From contig JBAIAA010000019.1 of assembly GCA_037893245.1 (NCBI GenBank), forward strand, positions 930,001 to 994,000: a stretch of DNA of 64,000 bases. Direction: 5' to 3'. Within the stretch, counting starts at the first letter, position 1; every line of letters begins with the position of its first letter. Both the position numbers and the translations under genes were made by a program. Source of the stretch: Crossaster papposus. Its lineage: Eukaryota > Echinodermata > Asteroidea > Velatida > Solasteridae. The notes below the pieces were generated by a model, which was not told the origin of the DNA, did not search any database, and saw only the letters and a list, made by a program, of their open reading frames with translations. This document shows positions 22,780 to 34,143 of the stretch, piece after piece.

Positions 22780-23199
22780 CTATACAGAGAACAAAGCTCG
22801 TTAAATATCTCTCCGATACATAAGTAATCAGTAAACCCGAGTAAATATAATATAATATCCATTTTTAAATCATTACATATGCACTTCCCAATGTTGGTCT
22901 AAATACCAACAGGTTAAATTATTGGTAACATTTTTCAAAATAATTGGTTGATGTTTTTGGTTGATATGTTGGAATGTTTACCTCAACTTCTTTATTGGTA
23001 ATTTTTAGTTCACAAATGTCTAAGTTAATTAATATTACTTAACAAAATTGGTCATGTGCAGTTTCAACATTTGATGGTTATAATCATTTTCACTAGGAAT
23101 TGTTAGAAAAATCGTTCACGTTCGTTTGTTAAATTTGTCCTAGGAATTAGTCAGATTTTGCTTCACCTCTGTTGGTAAAATGTCCAAGTATTCTAATTC
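22780..23199. other. Intron-like stretch, nothing recognised
   Basis: AT-rich, with no coding support. GGTTAAATTATTGGTAACAT-like repeats are faint and not assignable. Confidence 0.25.
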
Positions 23200-23525
23200 C
23201 TAGTCTTCAATGCATGTTTTTGTTTCGTTTGTTTGTTTTGTCTGTCGTGTTTCTTTGTTGTCACTCTTGTGAAAACTGTTTAATCAGTTATGTTTGTCCA
23301 GTGTGTTTTACTTTGAAGGCATGTCTATATAACTTATAAGACCGTCTTATAAAAATGCCTCCATAATTGTTATCTTTTTCCCTTTTTTCATTTGTGTTTT
23401 ATGTACATCAATTATTACTGGTGTATTTTATTAACATATGTCTTATATTGACCTTCCTTATAATTATCTGAATGTACATTTTGCAATATGAAAATAAATG
23501 TTGAGATGAATTGAATTAAATTTAA
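23200..23525 (+). mobile_element. LINE 3' UTR fragment ending in GAATT-rich tail
   Basis: T-rich 3' UTR-like sequence closes with AATAAATGTTGAGATGAATT and an ATT/GAATT tail (23485-23525), like the tail at 8440. There is no coding portion. Confidence 0.45.
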
Positions 23526-23532
23526 TTGAATA

Positions 23533-24465
23533 GGGCTGTAACTACGAAAGCTGTTTTTGCGAGTGTAGTATATAGACGTGGATAAATCCTAGTTACATGC
23601 GTCTTCCTAAACACCTGAATTAAACAGCTCTTACTGAATATCTTAAATGGTTGTTTAATTATCCTCGTATAACTTGGACAGTGGTCCCTATTGTTAAATA
23701 CATTGTAATATTAAGGATTGTGCAACAGTATGAACATACGATAGGCCACAGTAGATACATCTTCAGCAGGTCTTTACTTAGATACTCTACAACCTGAGCC
23801 ATTATGGCTGATACTTAAAGGCAACGCAGTGACAGTTTTACTGCTGACGAAAAGATGGCTCTTGTTGAGACCATGAGGAACTTTAATTCCATTATTGGTG
23901 ACAAACGATGTGACAAAGAAAGCCAACTAGAAAAACAGCTGATGCCTGGAAAGCTATCACTTCAGAAATGTCCATCTCGTGTCCTGACTGTAAAAGCCGA
24001 TCTGCTTTAAGGACAACAAAGAATTGGGTGTTCTAAATACAATCCGAGAAGTCCAAGTAAATCGTCAACGTGTCTTTGCTAACTCTGAAACGTCTGATGA
24101 AATGCTCCTTGTCATACTCTTCTAAGGGATTCACCTTGTCCATAAAAAACCTCTTGGTGCACGTTGGTGTTGGCAACCATGACGCTTTTTCTTGTTAGTT
24201 AAAAAGATTTGAAGCGCATCCATCCTGTGCACCTTTCTACCTTTCTGTGTACATATCTGGCTTCTAAATGGCTCAGAATACTCACAAAACAACCCCCGTA
24301 CCATGTTTAAGAATTGCTATTGTTTGTTATAAACACATGTTTAACTCCAATGGTCATTTAAACGCGGCTAACTTAAAACAAGCTTTGTAGTACTTGTTTG
24401 AAGTTAGACACCAGGTTTAAGTTATACGCATCGAATGACTTAAACAGCTTTCATAGTTACAGCCA
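23533..24465 (+). mobile_element. PIF/Harbinger-like element with a Myb/SANT gene only
   Basis: GGGCTGTAACTACGAAAGCT on the left pairs with AGCTTTCATAGTTACAGCCA on the right. ATA lies at both flanks (23530-23532 and 24466-24468), matching the 3-bp duplication of PIF/Harbinger. Inside is a decayed Myb/SANT-like gene on the plus strand. There is no transposase, so it would have depended on one supplied in trans. Confidence 0.75.
23806..24125 (+). pseudogene. Myb/SANT-like DNA-binding protein, frameshifted
   Basis: Plus-strand segments read RQRSDSFTADEKMALVETM, then NFNSIIGDKRCDKES, then in another frame KTADAWKAITSEMS, and later NTIREVQVNRQRVFANSETS. The spaced Trp/aromatic helices and the AW..I motif resemble the Myb/SANT-like proteins encoded as the second gene of Harbinger elements, which recognise the transposon ends with the transposase. 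Frameshifts near 23930 and stops afterwards show it is dead. Confidence 0.6.
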
Positions 24466-24468
24466 ATA

Positions 24469-26250
24469 GTATTTAAGAGATTGTTTTTTCTCTGTTTAAG
24501 ACATTTAAATGCGTGGCTAATTGTTCGCAATGGAAAAAAAGACGACGTCGACAAGGTTCATGTTTAATGTCCCGTAATGGTCATGCGCGTACTCCAGCAA
24601 CCCCTTGTTTACACCTAGGAGTTCGGATTTATATTTGGTTAGTTTAAAACGATGTCATCAAACATTAATTCAATGTCATTAACACGTATTCAAGTCTACG
24701 CATTTCCCCCAATTCAATCAAACGAGGTGTTTGTTTTAGCTATTCTTGCATTCAATTTCGTGTTTTTGCACACATGATTTCGTTCTTGTCATTCAGGGTT
24801 AGTTGAATTTCTACTACCTAACTACAATTGATGTAATCAAATTAAGACTCAACGAAGCGCACATGCATTTGTTGCTAGTTTTTGTTTTCTTTTTCGTTGA
24901 TGGGCAATGAATTTCAAACTTCTGCATGCGTTCAAATTAAACATGAGTTGTGGCTTCTTCTTTTTCAAGAAAGTTGGCAATAGCTATTTTATTGGCACTT
25001 GAGTGTTTCTTTTTTATATAGTTTCCGTGTTGTTTGCATTTTTTACGTCATGTGTTTTGTATTATTTGCAGTATTTGTTACTTTAGCTTTGTTACCCTAT
25101 GACTAAGGTTAAAGTCTGAACCCTGTATCTAGAAGACTGTTAGGTAAAGTTTGAAAGGTCATGGCAATAATTGTAGGTTATAGTCAGCGTGGTTATTTCT
25201 AAACTGCGTCAATCGGCCAATCCCTATCTAAATTATTCACTCGTCTGTACTGACCACGGGCAGCCATCTTTTCATTCAAAATCCCTCTACTTGAAGGTAT
25301 ATAACTCAAAATTAGTGTGAAAATTATTTCTCCTGATAATATCTGCTTTAAATACGAATAAAAAAGCACACATAATAGAAACAAATTCAAATGTGAAAAA
25401 TGTGATTTTTTGTTTGCCAATTGATGAAATTGAATGGTTGACAAGCCTCTTGCTGCTTGCGACCTCGCGAATTTGAATGGTCTTATTTGGCCAGTAAATG
25501 CTAACTGCTGAAATGAAATTACTGAAATTGTCTGTTGAATGCTGATGCAACGGAGCATTCATTTTCAAAATGAAATTGAATGAGCCGGGTATTAAATTGA
25601 ATAATTGTTTGTTTATATTGGCCGTGAAAACTACAAATGCTTTTAAATTGTTATCAAAATGCTGTCTTTCACCAGCACAGTTAGGTGTCATTTAAATATG
25701 TATACATAATTCCAAATTTTTCAATTACGAGGTTGTGTTGATAACATTATGTTACGATTTAAAAAAAAGTTTTGATTATTACTATAACAAAATGTGTTTT
25801 TAAAAGGTTCTTAAAATTATGTCTTTCACCGGCACAGTTATGTGTCGTTAAAACATTTCTGCAACATTATTAAAATGTTATGCCAAAAATGTCTTAAATT
25901 ACCACAAAGTTAAACGTTTTTATAACATTATTTTATGTTATTTACACAATGTTTCGACTATAATTTTTCAAAAATGTTTTTTTTAAATGTTATGTTTGCT
26001 GGGTTTCACTCGTTTCTTTGATTCTGTTATCTGACTTCTGAGCTCTCTTACGTTTGCAGATTGTCGATTTTTCTAGTCTTGTCGCTTGTTGTCGAGTTCC
26101 GCACGGGTAAAGGCAGTTCCAGTTTACCTCTAAAGGTATTTATTTAAAGCTACGAGTTATCTGAAATTCAAACCTTCCGTTTGAGCGTTGGTGTGTCTGT
26201 AATTATTTTGTGTCTCTGTAACTTAATTCTTCCGTTTGAGCGCTGGTGTC
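24469..26250. other. Non-coding stretch with ACATTA/TAATGTT repeats
   Basis: There is no supported coding. A segment around TGTCTTTCACCAGCACAGTT (about 25660) recurs at about 25820 in direct orientation. Dense AACATTAT/AATGTT motifs follow to 26000, ending at TTTGCTGGG, which may be a MITE remnant. CTTCCGTTTGAGCG recurs at 26178 and 26229. Confidence 0.35.
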
Positions 26251-26256
26251 TTGTCT

Positions 26257-26460
26257 TTAATCTTCGACGATTCCGATAACATCTTCGGTGGCTTTTAAAA
26301 GTTGTTGCATCTCAATGTCTGCTGGTTGTATTGCATCGAGAGTGCGTTCGTCTTCGCTACTAAGTGTTTTACATCCGTAAATAGTAAAACCCAATCCTTT
26401 CCTAATACAATCTAAAAGATAAAACTTCTTTGTATTAGCCTCGATGGTTGGTAGACTCAA
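26257..26460 (-). CDS. Hypothetical ORF in Polinton remnant
   Basis: An open frame of 67 codons starts MSLPTIEANTKKFYLLDCIR and ends in an acidic tail. It lies in the same orientation and just downstream of the putative structural-protein remnant. I do not recognise it. It may be a C-terminal piece of another Polinton gene or chance. Confidence 0.25.
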   Translation of the reverse strand: MSLPTIEANTKKFYLLDCIRKGLGFTIYGCKTLSSEDERTLDAIQPADIEMQQLLKATEDVIGIVED

Positions 26461-26859
26461 GAAAGGTTTATTTGATCCGTCAACCTTACCAAACCATTAT
26501 TAAGAACGAAGTAACATAAGACGCCTTCCTTCTGAGCGACATTTTTGTATCGTGGAGCTAATTATGTATTGTCTCTGATGAAATTCTTATAAAACGTGCA
26601 TATTAATAGCCATTCGTGTTACCCTATATATGTTATCTTCGTTACTACTAGGTACTGTATTTGGAAATACATTAAAGGACTCGTTCAAATCTAGATTAGT
26701 TGTTTTCCGCTTCAAAACCTTTCATTTCATGATCATTAGTCGCCTCAAGCTCACCGAAAGCTATTCCATATTTTGGTCATTTTAATTAAAATTATGAACA
26801 TTTATTTAAATTGTATATTTATGTTCTACGAGCCTGGGGTGGGGGGGGGGGGGGTATTT

Positions 26860-27480
26860 GGTGGTAGTATACCTTGACTTACGAGCCTGGTTTTGGTGTA
26901 AATCACGCCGCCTAACGTAGCCGTTATCTTTGCGACGTCTTTTAGATTTAGTTTACCTAGATCGGCCGGTTGATCTTTAACAGCTTTTTACTAACATGTT
27001 ATAACTTACTGTCAACACGCACAGTATAGCGCTGTAATACAGATTGTTGGCGATGCTTTTAGTATAAGTTTGTAACAAAACTAACTAAAATATCGCCGTG
27101 TCTGTACATCTGTTAAAATTAGTGCTGGCGTCGTCAGCGCAGATTGTCAGTTTTGTGACGTTTGCCGACTCGATACCTCTGTAATAATCGATTCTATTGA
27201 GCGGTAGCCACGTCTTTAAAACGTCAACGTCAGTTAAGTTTACAATATCGCAGCCATTCAGGCACAACTTTATTTGTTTGATGAAGGTTCGCCCAATTTG
27301 TTGTAGATCGTGCGATGTTAAAACCTAGTTTTAAGGTTCCCGGAACGACCATGTCGTCGGGGCTCAAACTGGGTAATTTAACCGTCAGACTGTGGTTCGC
27401 GTCGATCGAGCTTGGGTTGTGAGTGATGACGACCGTCTGTCTAGAGCTTTTGAAATCTGTGGGTTGAACTTGCTTCCACA
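26860..27480 (-). pseudogene. Polinton-type structural protein remnant (tentative)
   Basis: Minus-strand translation, with frame changes, gives a segment with ITHNPSSID and LSPDDMVVPGTLKLGF (27310-27440). It continues with CLNGCDIVNLTDVDVLKTW and a YYRGIES segment (27085-27267), and ends with a KLNLKDVAKITATLGG stretch (about 26880-26970). From memory the first motif recalls a conserved gene found beside protein-primed polymerases in Polintons; this is recollection, not a search. The location downstream of the polymerase remnant in the same orientation supports it. Frameshifts and stops make it inactive. Confidence 0.4.
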
Positions 27481-27509
27481 GGCCGCGTTAATTTATTTGT
27501 TTTATTTAT

Positions 27510-27798
27510 CATAAAACTAGTTAATTTGGCGACCGTTGTTATGGTGATTGGAGGTGATATTGTTAATGCATTGGCTTTTATCGGTTTAAACATTTTATTT
27601 TCGAGTATGAAACAATCCGAAAGAGACACGACTTGGCTTTGGAGAAGTTGGCGCAATCGAAAAACAACTGGGACAAATCGAGAACGAAATACCTCGATCA
27701 ACGACCAATTAAAAACAAGCTAAAGCTCAAAAGACGTTCGGTGATTATAGACAAAGCTCTCAGTGAATATAACTTCATTACCCAAAGCGATACCTAAA
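27510..27798 (+). pseudogene. Small Lys/Glu-rich gene remnant with hydrophobic start
   Basis: Plus strand: a hydrophobic N-terminal segment (MATVVMVIGGDIVNALAFIG) changes frame near 27615 into a charged helical stretch (ALEKLAQSKNNWDKSRTKYL and following). It ends at TAA 27796. A membrane segment followed by a coiled-coil-like region is plausible. It is divergent from the neighbouring minus-strand remnants, as expected if the Polinton carries genes on both strands. Function unknown. Confidence 0.35.
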
Positions 27799-27964
27799 GC
27801 ACGAGCCTACGCTGTCCGCTTTGTATTATTGGAAGGGTGAAGGTTATTGGTTATTGGAAGGGTGAAGGAGCTGTCGTAAAGTTGTCGAAAGAAAATGGCG
27901 CGTCCAAGGAAGAAAGTAGAAATTGATTAGGAAAACAAGCACTCTGGCAGATTTACTTACCTCC

Positions 27965-28290
27965 ACCTAGTGCTGTACCTCGACCCACGAGTTTAATTAG
28001 AGCAACGGGATTTCCAACTTTGGAGAAAGACCATGAAGAGCTTTGAAGGTCAACAAAAGAATTTTAAAATTAATCCTGTACGAAACCGGCACCCAATGTA
28101 ATTGACGAATTATAGTTGTAATGTGTTCAAACCGGGGTGTGTTAGTAACAATTCTGGCTGCAGCATTTTAAACCCTTTGCAGTTTAGCTAGCTGTGACTT
28201 TGGCAGACCATACAAACGGCTATTACAATAATCAAGACGACTGGTCACAAATGCATGAACTAGTTTTACAAGAGATTCTTGCGTCAGGAA
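27965..28290 (-). pseudogene. CR1-like LINE C-terminal fragment
   Basis: The minus-strand frame shows FVTSRLDYCNSRLYGLP, a NAAARIVTNTPRFEHI segment and LHWVPVSYRINFKILL, the conserved region after the RT domain in CR1-type LINEs. One stop interrupts it before NAAARI. It lies between the polymerase and structural-gene remnants of the Polinton, so it is a later insertion. Confidence 0.8.
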
Positions 28291-30250
28291 TTGACTAATT
28301 CGTTTGATGTAAGTTCAGAATCAAACCATGACTCCAAATTAATTAATTCATGCTGAATATGTAACATTATCTTGGCTTTACCAATAACATAAGCCTGACG
28401 TGACAACCGGTCGTCATCCGGCCAACGATTGGACTGGGCCAAGTAGGAGGGCCGTTTTTGCACGGCTTTAGATTGGATAGGAGACGTAGTACACCGTCTC
28501 TGTCTAAAACGAAAGAACACTAACCAAACAGATTCGCTGACGAGTTTACATACGAACTCGTCTTTCAATTTACCGATCACTTTTGTATTTTTAGCGTCGT
28601 ACAGTTTGTGACTCAGATCGTAGGTCGTTGGTGTTCGATCAAGTGGCCTGCGCCTTGTACACGTATTTTGTGTAGACGCTCTTCCCGTGTCGGTCAGGGG
28701 CGTCAATCCCATTTCAAATGTGGGGGGGACATTACTGAAGTCAAGAATTATTAGAGGGGTTTAGCATGCACATTATACAAACGTCAACGCGAGTGCACAA
28801 GAGATGTTGGCACGGCCAACATATCATGCGGCCGGCATAATTATGACAAGCCCAGACGGCGAGCGTCTTCCTGTTTTAGATTGTTTACTTATCCTATTTC
28901 AAATGTCTGGTTAAATGGAAACCAACCTCATGTTTTACCGTTCTCGAGAAAACCCTGTGGTTTACATCGGGGCGCAGTGGTCCCCTGACTCTAACACATA
29001 CCTATTTACTCGATAACAAATTGTCAAGTCGAAAATTTAAACATGGATAATTTGTTTAGGAACTAATGTGCATTTAATACTAGCTTGGTAATTTTAATTC
29101 TTACTTTTCTGGTGAAAATAATTCGAAAAAAATGTTATCCCTGGAAACTATTAGAAACTATTTCCACAAACGAAATGGTGCAAAGGATTTTGAATGTTGT
29201 TTAGAAACACAAGAAAACCTGGAATAATTCCCATCTGCATTTTTGTCGGTGTCCTGTAAAATTAATGAGATAAGGTTTTATCCGTTTACTTTTTCAAATA
29301 AGTTACGGAGAAGTATCTTGAAAAGTATTTATCAAGTATCTTGAAAGTATTAAGCCCAGATTCAATCGGAGGTGCCGGTATTTGTTTTATTCCACCGTCG
29401 AATTAATTCAAATAATAAATCCCAAGTCTTTGAACTTTGATTGACGGCCAACTGATAACAGTAGAAATTTCCACGAAGTTATTTGTTATTGTTTCCGAGT
29501 GTGATGGAAGTGAAGAATAAAATGTTCAGTTATGGTAAAATGAATGAACAACCACTATTAAAATGCAAGTGAAATGTTCGGGCAAAGATCTCTTGCGCCG
29601 CGCATTTGGTCGTCTGCTACGCGTACTTAAACCTTTGCTTCGCGTCTTCGGCTTCGGTTCGCCTGCGACTTCGGAATCACTGAGAAGTAAATACAAATGA
29701 AGGAAATAGAAATATCCGACTTTTGTATAAGTTCATATCAACTGATTGAATGTTTCTGAAGCACAACAGGCACCAGAATGTGGCTGGAGTTCTCGCAGTA
29801 GGCTAAAATCCCCTTGATCCTAAAACGAAGACAAATCCGAACCCAGAGATTAAAAAAGCCCTAAAAGTGCGCCCCCAAGTGGTACGGTAGATATTAGTTA
29901 ATACTTATACTGCGATTTGATTGATTGTCAGCTTTGCGAAGGTTCGCTAGAGTTAAGTTGAACACGATCGATCAAGCACAGCCAATGGCACACGCACTTC
30001 ACTGAACTTTCGTAAACACAAAACTTTCTCAAACTAGGCTACAACTTTACCAAAAACACAGATTTCAACCACAACCGAAGTCCACACACAGCCTACATGA
30101 TACAGTATGAATTTGGCTGCAGAACATCATTTACTGAATTATCGATTTCAGGGGCTATGTTACAGCAACAAATAATACAAATTTAGGACAAAAGTGAGAT
30201 TACGTCTGGACGAGATAACGCCTGTTTTCACGCGAACAGTATGTGTTCAT

Positions 30251-31360
30251 GGCCCTGTCACACCAGAACGTTTTAGGCCAACGCGTGAGTAGCGCATTAA
30301 AAATAGTTGATATGCTGGCAAACGCTGAACTTCCACAGAAAAAGTCAAGTGGAATAGTGATTTCAGCGTGTCCATAACGCGTTGTTAACGGGTTCATAGC
30401 GTTCGCCAGCGCGTGAGTAGCGCGTTCCAACGCGCGCCAGCGTACTGCAACGACCACATGATTAGTTGTTTAAAAAGCCGACGCGCTAATACACCAATGG
30501 CCCTGTCACACCAGAACGTTTTAGGCCAACGTGTTGGAATTTCGGTAACACGCGGGTAAACGTTGACCGACGCTAGGCCAGCGTTCGCAACACGCTAAGC
30601 GCGTTACCCACACGCTGGAACACGCTGTCACACGCTGAGGCAAAAATACATTTTTCAACATACCTAAAATTTTCAGCGTTTGCCAGCGTGTGACTGCACA
30701 CGCTGGCGGCGCGCAGGATGGTCGTTACTTACGCGTCGAACGCGCTAGACGATCGTTACCAACCCACTACTCACACGCTGGCGACCCGCTGTCGTATTTT
30801 TACTATAAATCAGTGATACGTTCCTCACACGCTGAGCGCGTTCCTCACACGATACTCACGCGCTGGCATACGCTATGAACCCGTTATCAACCTGTATGGA
30901 CACGCTGAAATCACGGTTCCACTTGACTTTTTCTGTGAAATTTCAGCGATTGCCAGCGTATCAACTATTTTAACGCGCTACTCATGCATTGGCCTAAAAC
31001 GTTCTGGGGTGACAGGGCCATAACCAGCGTGTCGCCAGAGTACGCCAGCGTACGCCAGCGTGCGCCAGCGTGTGAGTAGCGGGTTGATAACGATCGTCTA
31101 GCGTGTTCGACGCGTGAGTAACAAACCTCCAACGCTCCGCCAGCGTGTGCAGCCACACGCTGGCAAACGCTGGAAATTGTATGTATGTTGAAACAATTAT
31201 GTTTTCCTCAGCGTGTGACAGCATGTCCCAGCGCGTGAGTAACGCGCTCAGCGTGTTGCTAACGCTGGCCTAGCGTTGGTCAGCGTTTGCCAGCGTGTTG
31301 CCAAAATTACAACACGTTACTCACGCGTTGGCCTAAAAATTGTTCTGGTGTGACAGGCCC
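30251..31360. repeat. Two interlocked inverted-repeat elements (A-B-A'-B')
   Basis: The terminus GGCCCTGTCACACCAGAACG begins at 30251 and again at 30499. Its reverse complement ends at about 31018 and again at about 31358. Sequence beyond the ends pairs the first start with the first end and the second start with the second end, so the repeats interleave rather than nest. Throughout, CAGCGTGTG/CACACGCTGG motifs recur dozens of times. Open frames over the block are by-products. Confidence 0.65.
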
Positions 31361-31365
31361 ATCAC

Positions 31366-31400
31366 GTACATGTATATGTACATGTACATGTACACGTACG
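31366..31400. repeat. (TACATG)n microsatellite
   Basis: A short run of GTACAT/ATGTAC repeats lies directly after the right end of the interlocked repeats, inside the hAT element. Confidence 0.7.
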
Positions 31401-33859
31401 AACTACACGTAAAGATCGAGTTCGCGCGCGCACTTACGCCTGCACAGGGCGGCCAAACCCACAGTAGCGCGTTAACGTCAGGTTCTGTTGGCTCCGCAGC
31501 CGTTGTTGGACTTGGATGGACTCCGTGTAAATCCGTCACACTTACGCCGCCGCTCCGCTATTCTTGACAGTTTCCGCTACAGTACATATTGCCCTATTAT
31601 GAGATACACGTGTTCAAAAACATGGGGGGACATTTGATATTGTGTCCCCCACCCTTCAAAATATGGGGGGGACGTGTCCCCCTGTCCCCCCCAGGATTGA
31701 CGCCCATGGTGTCGGTGTATAGCAACCCAACTCGATCTCCGTACGTCTTTTCAGATGATTGTAGTAAAGGTCGTACATAAGCGTCTTTGAGAGGTCTAAT
31801 ACGCTCAATCCGCAATAGATCGGTTTATTTAATAACGTTTTATTTAGTTGTATATATTTAGACGAATGCTAGATCGTATTCTTCAAAATTGTTGTATGCT
31901 TATAATTTAGTTTATACATTCTCATTTTATATTATTCGTGTCGATTAGTGAAACAGCGTCTATTATATTTCTTACGTCCTCAATCGTTTTTTTTTTTAAA
32001 CGCTGCTGTTCACGAGTTTAAAGATTTTTTTGTATAGTAACTGGTTACTTCTGTTCTGAGTTGAGTATTTTTGTCGATGTACGACTTCACCCAAGGTGCT
32101 TGTTTAAACTGAAAGATGCGATGTACTTGTTTGAGTTTTAACCCTAGATCGATATACTGTTGCAACGTGATGTAATGTAAAACGTATTTGCTTTTAGATT
32201 TTAGGGTGGTGATCAATTTGGGTACGTTGCTACTATAGGCTCAGTCGACAACAAACTTTGTCGGTGTTTGTAATACTATGTTTCCCGGAGCCAGCAGATA
32301 ATCGTTGTGCCAATCGTGAATACCGTCCGGGTAATCTAGACCTCTAAAAATAACCCGTGTCTGAAATAGGGCGGGAGACAAGATGTACTCAGTGTTATAT
32401 TTATTGAGTTTTATTCAGTTAAATTGTTTGTACGGTAGGTAATGATTAATAGCCCAACCGTATCAATTCTTGGCGTCGATATACGAGACATACGAAGACT
32501 GCTTTTCCGGGTCGTAGTGGGGTAAATACTCGTTGTTTGCTTTAAAATATATCGCGCTACCGACGCTCGACTTTTCTCTTCGTTTCGCTATCTCGAAAAA
32601 ATAAATGCTTGTCCACGTATCAATAACTCCAGTTCGATTTTAGATTTTTTTTTTTAATAACGGGTCCCACGATAACCCAGGGTTTGTAAGTGTAAAATAA
32701 TTAGCCGGATCTATTATTTATAGTACTGTTTACACATTCGCCTGAAGTTTTCAAACACACCCGCGAGTAATAGCGTGTAGTCACGTATATAAGTCGTGGT
32801 ATTCCCCCCATTCTGTTTCAATTAAACTCCACACTTTTTGAGCTCTGTTGTAGTCTTCTCGCGGGATCTGTCCGTGTTTTAGACTGCTGTAAAACTTGTC
32901 GATAGACGGTAGGCTAGTTTCTTCAAATGTATCGAACGAGTCTATGTATTCGTATTGGTAAACGCCTTTTATAAAACAACAGGTAGACGGCACCGTTGTG
33001 CTAATTTTTGTAGCGTTCTCTCAGTAGAGTGAATGACTCCTTTGGACAAGCCTTGACTAAGTTATCTAGAAACGACGCCATAAAATAAAACGTCTCTATA
33101 AATTGCAGATTTCTTATAGAGAATGTAATTTACTTTTCGGATTTTCTAGGAATACTTATAATTTGCTTTTTGGAAGTAATTATGATTAAATGCCAATTAA
33201 TTGTTTTAATTGTGTATGATGACGGGTATCGGAGTGTAACGCAGTTTAAACTGTAGTTTTAGATTGCAGTACGCGTGCGCGGCTCCTCTATATCTATCCG
33301 TGACGTGGCAGTAATCCCTCTCACCTTTCTAAATATGCTAATCATGTGTTTACACCCGGAACACTTGGACTCAATAAATCCTTTTACGTTTTTGTATTAA
33401 TATTCTTCTTTTTGTTTGTTTTTCGTCTCGGGTTCTTTAGCTTTCTCTGACAGTCTGACAAGTAATTGCAATAAATTTGTTTAAATAATTTTAAAACATT
33501 TTATTTCTTCTAACAGTACTGATTTTTATCACCGTTAGAAAACAACAAGAGATCAACCTTTGTAAACTCAAATTTGTGTATATGTATAATGGAAGGATAT
33601 TGTCCTTTGATATGTACTCAAACACTTTATCGATAGATTATTTTATCTTTCTACCGAGGATATCGAATCCACTGGTGTGGACAAATCTTCATTTTGTAAA
33701 TGTTAATCCGTCGTTTGGGTAATAATATAGCCGTTATCTCTTGGTGGATCTCATAGTTTGGGTTGTTTTCGATTTGCCTGTTTAGGTTGTCAGTGTATCT
33801 ACCCAGAGCGCCTCTTAAACACCACCTCAAACACTCGTTTTCGTTTATAAATACAATCA

Positions 33860-34143
33860 CCAAATATGATACCAATTACTACGTTAATTTACTTTACCCA
33901 ATACAAATGTTAAATCACCCAACGACACGGTACAGATTGCCAATCACATGGATAATTCACTTATCAAAATAAAATATCAAAATAAAATCAATCAACATGA
34001 TATGGATTAATACCCATCCCTATTGGGTAATCCACTGTAACCAAATATACATTATATAAAACACCCAGCGACGTGGTACAGGTATAGTTGGTAATCTACT
34101 TTACCCAATAAATGTATGTAAAATCACTAAACGACATAGCACA
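33860..34143. repeat. Minisatellite of about 75-bp units
   Basis: Units contain AATCACCCAACGACACGGTA and TTTACCCAATA. Three to four diverged copies are seen, and the array resumes at 37534-37580 after the palindromic element. The palindrome therefore inserted into it, and a related unit (GGTACAGATTGCCAATCAC at about 33930) gives an approximate empty site. Confidence 0.55.

Larger units (their letters stand above)
28695..31708. mobile_element. 3.0-kb non-autonomous hAT element
   Basis: The termini are CAGGGGCGTCAATCC on the left and, from the right, CATGGGCGTCAATCC, followed on both sides by G-rich tracts. GTGTCGGT occurs at both flanks exactly (28687-28694 and 31709-31716). This 8-bp duplication and the CAGGGGCG ends are hAT-like. 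No transposase is seen. The interior is AT-rich from 28750 to 30200 and then holds a cluster of interlocked inverted repeats. It splits the Polinton polymerase at its catalytic motif. Confidence 0.9.
28300..33900 (-). pseudogene. Protein-primed DNA polymerase B of a Polinton, broken
   Basis: Minus-strand fragments, reading from high to low coordinates, show: an N-terminal segment with ECLRWCLRGAL (33651-33875); MASFLDNLVKACPKESF (about 33010-33080); GVYQYEYIDSFDTFEE and RAQKVW (32800-32960); a DYTLLLAGVFENFR-like exonuclease-side segment (about 32740); YPDGIHDWHNDYLLAPG (32280-32335); LHYITLQQYIDLGLKLKQVH (32090-32190); NKPIYCGLSVLDLSKTLMYD (about 31750-31830); and YTDT at the catalytic site (about 31712). 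The frame resumes at 28694 after the hAT element and includes LYDAKNTKVIGKLKDE. Stops and frameshifts occur throughout. It replicated Polinton DNA from a terminal protein. The order and length match that family. Confidence 0.75.

Noticed and set aside
31340-31567. 75-codon frame with MYMYMYM start
   Set aside because: Caused by the TACATG microsatellite.
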